Below are positions 57,392-64,000 of a stretch of DNA of 64,000 nt, in pieces. Numbering within the stretch: position 1 is the first letter of the stretch; every line of letters begins with the position of its first letter. The stretch lies in contig NC_083380.1 in assembly GCF_031755915.1 (NCBI RefSeq), forward strand, positions 14,260,001 to 14,324,000, written 5' to 3'. The translations under genes and the position numbers were made by a program. The DNA is from Ziziphus jujuba. Its lineage: Eukaryota > Streptophyta > Magnoliopsida > Rosales > Rhamnaceae. The notes beneath the pieces are model-generated. The model ran no database searches. It was not told where the DNA came from and worked only from the letters and a program-made list of their open reading frames with translations.

Positions 57392-57932
57392 CCCCTTCTC
57401 AATTTTCCTGGTGTCCCTAATGGAAATCATCATTCTCAAAGGCTGCCAAATATGATTTTGGAGCTTCTTGAATCTTGCCACGTGGACTTGGCAAGGAAGG
57501 TGAGAGACATTGATTGCCATACCCATTTAATGAGAAATCTTCAGCCTTAACTGTGGAAACAGGACAAAACAAGGAAAAATTGCCACCCCTGTAACTTCAA
57601 GTATATATGAAAGACTCAGTAATGATAAGAGAAATTTCTAATTACCTTTGCGTATGCTACTGCAACTGGATATATCTGATATTGAATCTTTGCTTAAAGA
57701 GTAAAGTTTGGATTATTTTGAATTAATTTGCAAAATAAATTTGCAGGGAATTGCCACCACTCTTGCATCCCATTTACGAACTGCAGTAGAAGGGATGATC
57801 AAGCTGCATTTTGGTGAAAAGATCTTTGAATGAGTTCTCTTTGACTGCTACAGGAAAAAAAGTGATGAGAATTTTTCCATTTTAAAGTCAGGACAATTCT
57901 TTTTCCTTCTTAAACGCAAAGCAGCAAACTAG
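57392..57932 (+). pseudogene. 3' part of a SABATH gene
   Basis: The end of exon 2 (to 57499) reads PGVPNGNHHSQRLPNMILEL, followed by a 247-base intron with normal GT-AG borders and exon 3 (57747-57932). Exon 3 lacks its first 40-50 codons (no EEKVDSFN block) and starts GIATTLASHLRTAVEGMIKL. A 2-base insertion near 57825 brings a TGA. It matches the 39.6 kb gene best and has no 5' half, so it is a non-functional duplicate. Confidence 0.88.
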
Positions 57933-58482
57933 GTAACCGGCTAGCGATAAATTGCCTTCTTGCTGCTTTATCCTTCTATTATTTGTGTTAGTGCAACTAT
58001 AGTTTGATTAAAGGAACACAAAAAAGTACCATGATTTAAAATATGGAGAAAAGAAGCAAAGGCAGAGGTAAATTCAGTGAAAGATATCATTTACAAGCTG
58101 GCTATTTTTAGGGGAGTTGGTAAGTGATTCTAAAGAAGCTACTATTTACAAGCTGGCTATTTTTAGGGGAGTTGTCTTATTTATGGGTTCTGAAACTTTC
58201 ATGGGGAAGGGCTACTATTTACCGGAGGACATTAAAATGCTATTAGCTTCTCATAATCGACTTCTTTGTTCTTTTGCTCCAACAGAGGCAAACAAAGCTA
58301 CTCATTTGTAGCTCGCCATTCTTTATCTCTATCTTATTTTGAATCTTGGATGGAAGATGGAACAGATAATCAGTTGAATCCTACTCTTGAAGAGGATATG
58401 TGAAATAAAATTTACTTTTTGTTTAGAAAAACTATTTTTTGTTCATGATATAATGCCAACATAATGTAAGTATCTTTAGCAT

Positions 58483-58513
<31 letters not shown>

Positions 58514-58976
58514 ATATTTAGATTAGAATGACTTTTTTAAAATCAATTCTTTCTTTAATTTTTTATTTTTGGGACATGCTTCATAATTTTTTTCAATTCA
58601 AATGATAGATCAAAATTTAAAATTTAAATTCAAATTTTATAAAAATTAAATCGTTCAGATTTGAAACTAATTATATTTATATACATATATTTAAAAAAAG
58701 TTAACTTAGTAGTTAATCGGCATGCATTAGATTAGATTACTTTATGTTGACATCATCAATGATGTACTTTTAGCATCACATATATTATTTTACTTCTTTA
58801 GCAAGGGTTTGGGTTATCACATTCTATTGTGACTAAAGTCGTTAAAGATTTACCAAAAAATATAAATAAATAAATAAAAATCTAAGGACAAATTTCCTTC
58901 AAACATCTTCATTTCTATTTTAATTCATATCTTATATTTTGAAAAATTCATCAATAACTTCTTTTTAATTTTAAAT
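57933..58976 (+). repeat. duplicated 3' flank of the 39.6 kb gene
   Basis: This continues the copy of 41440 to about 42617. It includes GATAAATTGCCTTCTTGCTG, the LINE tail (58090-58405, with LARHSLSLSYFESWMEDG), a TA run at 58478-58507 and the AGATTAGATTACTTTATGTT unit near 58730. The copy is cut at 58976 by a gypsy LTR at the point matching about 42617. Confidence 0.8.
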
Positions 58977-61851
58977 TGCCAGGACCCGTCAAAAATTTCT
59001 CACCGGAACCCTAGACAAGCCCTGATCCCAGGGAAACCCTATCGGACCCTCCTATGGAAAATCCGGCAGAACCTCCCCTAAGGGATGGACTTACCACAAA
59101 TTCCTGCACTGAAAACACATTTTTATAACACCCCCCTTATTCCTCCCACAATACTACAAGTTGATTCCACAAATTTCAGCACTCCAAAAATAAATAACAG
59201 TAATCCAGTGCATAATAAATGCATAAGTGTCCCATACAGTATACAGAGCTTCATGAAGTACTACTAAGTATAGAATACAACAAGAGTGAAAGAAATATTA
59301 CAACTGCAATAAAGGAAGAACAGGGTACTTCACAAACTAAGACAGCGATGAAGATCAAATCCGCTCCGTATGAACACCGACAACCTGGTACCTAGAGGAA
59401 CAGAATTTGAAAATATGAGATGCTAATCATCTCAGTGAGTGACCCTATCTACTATACAATATAATACCACAGTAATGAAGTAGATAAATAATAATTAATT
59501 GGAAATAATAATTTCTCTCAAAACCCTTAAAATTCTCTCGGTTGGAAAAGTTCCCCTTTTAAAACCTTTTCACAAAACCCTTTGTTCGTATTTCCCGAAA
59601 ACCAAGACATCAAATAAATACCAGAAACAGTAATAATTATATTTTTAATTCCAATACAATTTCAAAATATTTATTTTAAAATCACAGTTCTGAAAATCAC
59701 TTGATGCACTCACTATATACCAGTGGCGCTAACAGCACCCAGCGTCCCAAGGTACTGCCAGACAGGAGGTTATAGAAAGAAACCGGCATACGGTCGCGTG
59801 GCGTCCCACTGCGCCGCTGCTAACTGGTGTCCCGGTCATGGAGGGGCGGCCTACCCTCATCCGATGGCAACCACAGGACAACCTCATAATATCACCTGCG
59901 CGCTACTCACACCCACCTGCGCGCTAATCACATCCGTGTGCACATTGACCATATCACATATAAACACAACACCAGTACGTGCACGGTGCATCTAAAAATC
60001 ATAAAATCCACATATTTAATTTATATATCAAAATCTCAAATTTTCCATAAACATAACGGGTTTATTCCATCCAATTGAACCCGGAAATTCTCCACAATTT
60101 CTTTATAATTAACATCATAAGTTCCATGAAAATTCAACTCCACCAACTCCCAAATCCACCAATTTTTCGAATAGCATAAATAATTCTTGAAATATAATAA
60201 TTAAATCACATAATATCCCATGGGCATACTTTATAAAAATTGAAGTCACCAACATAAACAAATATTTTCCTTGAAATATTTGAAAATCAAATCATGCCCA
60301 ATTTAATGTTAAAACCACAAGAATTTCGCAAGCCTCAATACCATAAAATAATTTTCACATTTGCATAAATTTATATAATGCATATTTTCTTTAACCAAAA
60401 TAAATTCACCAATAATTCCACAATAAATCAATTAAATATTTGGCACATAGAATTTAAATTCCAAATATTCAAATCACACATAATAATCACAAATTTAATT
60501 CCCGAAATTAATTTGAAGGTGGGTCACTCACCTTAAGCACGTATCTCAATCAAACACAAACGACATCTTAAATTTACGAGTTATATACCGAATCGAAGCT
60601 CGAGTGAGGAGGATCACGGATTCGGTCTTACGTTCCGGTGATCGGACCCGAGGTGGTCGGAATCTCGCCAGAAAGCTTTCGGGTTTCGACTCCGTAATTC
60701 TCCCAAACCATCACGAATTGGTGGAAAAGGATGCCAGATTTGGATTCAGGAGGTCGAAAACAGTCGGGAGGGATCGGCGGTGCAATTGGGTACTCGCTGG
60801 AACAGTAACTTCCGGCAAGCCGCCGCGGTCACCGGCGGCGGTGCGTGCCGTGGCCGTTGGCTGAGATTTTTTGCAGATTTGTAGATCGAGGGCAGAGGAA
60901 TCCAATGGGACCGGCAGTGAGGCAAACGGAGGCCGGACGGCGGAGAAATCGGGGTTTGAAGAATTTCGACCCCTCGCCGGAAAAAGCTCCGATCCCGGCG
61001 CGTCGGAGGTCCCGTGGCCGTGAAATTTGGTGGGTAGGCCGGACTTGAGGAGGTCGTGAGGGGTGGCTAGCGAGTGTGGCCGGAAAATGGTCGGAAAGGG
61101 GTCAAACGGCGGTGGCCGGCGGTGGAGGGAAAAATCACCGCCGATCTTCGCCGCCTCGATCCGGGTGCGTCCGGTGGCCAACGGCCGTGAAATTTTGGGG
61201 TTTGGCCGGAAATGAGGAGAGGCTTCCGTCTGGCCGGTGCGTGTAACGAGAATCGGCCGGAAAATTGGTCGGAATCCGGCGGCCGGTGGGTTTCTCTCTC
61301 TCTCTCTCTCTCCTCTCTCTCTTTCTCTCTCTTCCCCGAGATTTTTGTCAAATAAAAACCATAGTGGTGACACTGTTCATCCACATGGACCAATCAGGTG
61401 ACGACACGTGGTATTTCACTGTTCATCGACTCAAAAACATTAAAATATTATGGTATCCGGCAAACTTCACGCGTCCATAACTATTTAACCGGATGTCCGT
61501 TTTAAGCGTGCCGCTAGTCTGTGAACTCGTATCGATGAGCACTTCACAAGCATGCATGAGTCAAAGCTCATTTCCCCATAAATAAAAAGTCAACTCCAGC
61601 ACCCCTTGGACAGTTTGGACCTTAACTTGTTTTGCTCATAACTTTCAAACCGTAGTTCCGTTTTCAACGTGCTACTAGTCTACGAACTCGTGCCAACGTG
61701 TACTTCGTAACGGTACCTCAATCAACCTAGGATTCCAACCGAAACAAAAAGTCAGCTTTTGACCCTTCGGTCAACGGTCAAAGTCAACGGTCAACAGTCA
61801 ACCTCGGTCAACGTGCAAAAATTCCTACATGGTTCGGGATGGGGTGTTACA
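58977..61851 (-). repeat. gypsy (Tekay/Del-type) 3' LTR, about 2.9 kb
   Basis: On the minus strand the LTR begins TGTAACACCCC directly after a polypurine tract (61852-61866) and ends GGGTCCTGGCA at 58977, so it is bounded by TG...CA. The element's pol end lies to its right, so this is the 3' LTR of a minus-strand element that leaves the window. It contains a GC-rich, CGG-rich stretch (60600-61280), a CT run (61290-61313) and repeated GGTCAAC/GTCAACG motifs (61770-61815). It interrupts the duplicated SABATH flank. A long open frame within it (60711-61373) is compositional and not supported as a gene. Confidence 0.85.
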
Positions 61852-61866
61852 ACCTTCCCCCCTTAA
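61852..61866 (-). other. polypurine tract of the gypsy element
   Basis: On the minus strand it reads TTAAGGGGGGAAGGT immediately before the LTR start TGTAACACCCC. This is the plus-strand primer site of Ty3/gypsy elements and fixes the orientation. Confidence 0.85.
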
Positions 61867-64000
61867 AAATTCCATCCTCGAAATTTCTTACGTCACTGAA
61901 ACGCATAAGAACATCAGTCGCGGATTTGTGCCTCGAGCTTCCACGTCGCTTTCTCGACTAGATTAATTCACCATGAGACTCTGACTTGAGAAATTAGTCT
62001 TAGTGACCCATACGCATTCTTCATGACTTAAAATCTGCACTGGTCGCTCCTTACATGACAGGTCTTCGATGTCCTTTCGTAGTAACAACATGTGAATTAC
62101 GCTGCATGCTGATGTCTGCTTTCCCGAAAATATTAACTTGCATACCACAAAACCAATTCTTCCAATAACCCTGTAGAACCAATGTAACAAGAACTTGGCC
62201 TTCTCTATCAACCAAAGCATACGACCCTCTTCTATGGAGATAATTTCAAAACTTAGTCTCGGACTTTGAGCTTAACATCTTTTCCATGCACATTGGCTGA
62301 ACTCATGTGTCGATTCCTGAGCGGTCTTCAAACTCTCTCGGATGACTTTCGCCTTATTCATAGTCATTCATAGGTGCTTGCATCCAATTCAGGTTGGTAG
62401 TCATATGGTGCTCCTCCTTACCTACTTCACTTCAACACTGTGGAGTTCGGCGCTGCCTTCCATGTAGGATCTCTTACGAAGACATCTCGATGCTCGCTTG
62501 GTGGCTAATATCGTAACGAATCCTATCGATGCCAATTGCTCAATCCAGCTTCTCTTGACATTGCATGATGCACGGTCCCAACATAACTTCCAAGTGTGAA
62601 CTCTACACTTTGCTTGTCCATCGGCCGGTGGTGGGAGGCGATGCAGTAGTTAAGTCCCACTCCAAGTGTATCTGTATACACACAACTGTATAGCTCTTCT
62701 TCCGAGCCTGAGCAGCTTAACTTAGCAAGTATAGTAGAGACCTCATCCACTCTCACTGCACTACCATCACGCCTAATAGTGACTTTAACTTTCCTCTTGT
62801 GCAACTTTTCTCCTCATGCCCACTAATTAAGGATATCCAAACTGGGCCACGAGAACATAATCTACAAGTCTTGGTCATAGTCGAACGCTAACCATAAAGT
62901 GCTTCTGAAGCATGCATCCTTAAACTAACAACCAACTCTCGTAACTCGATCAGCAATTCAAAGGTAAGATTAGAACTTAAGTCTAATTTCCTCAAATACT
63001 GGTATCACCAAGTTAAGGTTGAGATTAATTCACTTGTCTTCGATTATCCTCCTAGTACTTACAATTATAAAACACTTGCTCCTCATTGGTTAACCAATAG
63101 TCTTAACCTCGACAAACATCAATCTTTCTTTTAACTAAATTCATCAAGGTCATGAATAAAATTTCTCAACATCCAAATACCATTCTTGAAAACCCTAAGT
63201 TTCCCCAATTTCAATAAATTCCATGAATCCACACCTCAAGCAATAGGGAATTTAAATCTTAATTCTAGCATCACCACCAATACTATGAACAAATCACTAG
63301 ATCCTTAACCCATAAAAGTATTCCACACTTCTTAAGTTCTAACTACGTCCCAAAAAATCATACTCCTTATCATTGTAAATTATCACCAACAATATCAACC
63401 ACCTTGAATCGATAAAGCACCATCAATACGAACCTTAAATCTCCAAGGAAATAAGATATCAAGATCTTAGCTTCTAGAATGAAAATAACCATGCTTAAAC
63501 ATCTAACCATGCCTAAGGAATCATCCTCATCTCATTAATCTCATCAACAACCAAGTAGAACTTTAATCGCTATCTGGATCTTGCTTGATTCTCTAAACGC
63601 TGTCGTACCTTCTCGTTGTGAACGATAGTTTGAGCACGAAATCCATGTTTACATCTCCCCACCCAACACGAAAATGGGTAAGGATTGAAACTACTTCAAA
63701 TGTTTCTACTCCCCACTTTTACTTGTCGGTGACTTAAGTACCTTTATTCGAATCCTTCAACTTACTTTATCGTGCCCAACCACAATGTCATCTAGTGAGT
63801 ACTCCATACATCTTTGCACTCTTGGGGTGTATCGCATACATTGAATCACGTGCTTCCTTTAGGATCTCCTTTTTGAACTCAACGATACCCTACTTTGGAT
63901 TCTCAACTGGCGATACTTAACCCTTAAGTTGCTCTTGGAAAAACCATAACATAAAATAAATAATAAAATATATTTTTCAAATATACCTAACTTGCATAGG
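61867..64000 (-). pseudogene. degenerate gypsy chromovirus pol (C-terminal part)
   Basis: Read on the minus strand from right to left. An integrase-like stretch with SVEFTLG-type remains and a SHHRPMDKQSVE block (cf. HPQTDGQSE) lies at about 62580-62650. Next comes KAKFLLHWFYRVIGRIGFVV and a MLLLRKDIEDLSCKERPVQI stretch (62000-62200), then a decayed chromodomain-like end. The final NFEDGIFKGG-like peptide lies next to the polypurine tract. The C-terminal chromodomain position is that of Tekay/Del chromoviruses. Stops are frequent, so the copy is dead. The region 62900-64000 should hold RT/RNase H but was too decayed for me to read. Confidence 0.7.

Noticed and set aside
60711..61373. 220-codon ORF rich in Arg and Pro
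   Set aside because: It lies inside the gypsy LTR in a CGG-rich stretch and includes a translated CT microsatellite. Composition explains the open frame.

Overview
This window is nuclear DNA from a eudicot plant. It is AT-rich, its genes have introns with GT-AG borders, and it is full of plant-type Ty1/copia, Ty3/gypsy, L1-type LINE and TIR elements. Many retroelements plus a tandem methyltransferase family suit a woody eudicot, but the species cannot be read from the sequence. Nothing prokaryotic is present.

The real gene content is one local family: SABATH S-adenosyl-methionine-dependent carboxyl methyltransferases, which make small-molecule methyl esters. Four copies have open three-exon reading frames: 27888-29708 (minus), 39557-41440 (plus), 45209-47049 (plus) and 53278-55175 (plus). 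Four more are broken: 18246-19522 (minus), 35728-38193 (plus), 50256-52009 (plus, frameshifted) and 57392-57932 (plus, 3' end only). The plus-strand copies share promoter sequence and lie about 3-6 kb apart, so the array grew by tandem and segmental duplication. The 39.6 kb copy has altered residues at two substrate-pocket positions. The 45.2 kb copy has a duplicated first exon. By motif (a conserved His-Trp pair in the acceptor pocket) they resemble the broad loganic-acid/unknown-acid group more than salicylate methyltransferases; the substrate is unknown.

Layout. 1-2083: degenerate copia element (minus) with primer-binding site, running off the left edge. 2127-2211: long palindrome with TGACGTCA cores. 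About 2467-3640: gypsy remnant. About 3641-9186: copia element with a single frame broken by only three nonsense codons and a recognisable 3' LTR only. 9285-10826 and 16725-17443: SABATH-type upstream DNA, split by a nearly full-length LINE (10827-16724) flanked by target-site duplications. 17444-18245: copia fragment (minus) abutting a SABATH pseudogene. 20.9-24.1 kb: a foldback element, then tandem repeats with self-complementary cores. 24.4-26.3 kb: unidentified ORF, a kinase-like fragment and an OVATE-domain fragment. 27.9-29.7 kb: intact minus-strand SABATH gene. 31.1-31.9 kb: 5'-truncated LINE. 32.4-35.7 kb: second copy of the upstream segment, carrying a TIR element and a SINE-like insert and leading into a SABATH pseudogene. 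38.2-55.2 kb: main plus-strand SABATH array with a MULE-like element (47789-48587) and a foldback element (49521-49943). 55.5-58.9 kb: duplicated intergenic blocks and a partial copy of the 39.6 kb gene. 58977-64000: 3' LTR and degenerate pol of a Tekay/Del-like chromovirus (minus), running off the right edge.

All coordinates and motif readings were made by eye from the sequence; no alignment or database search was run.
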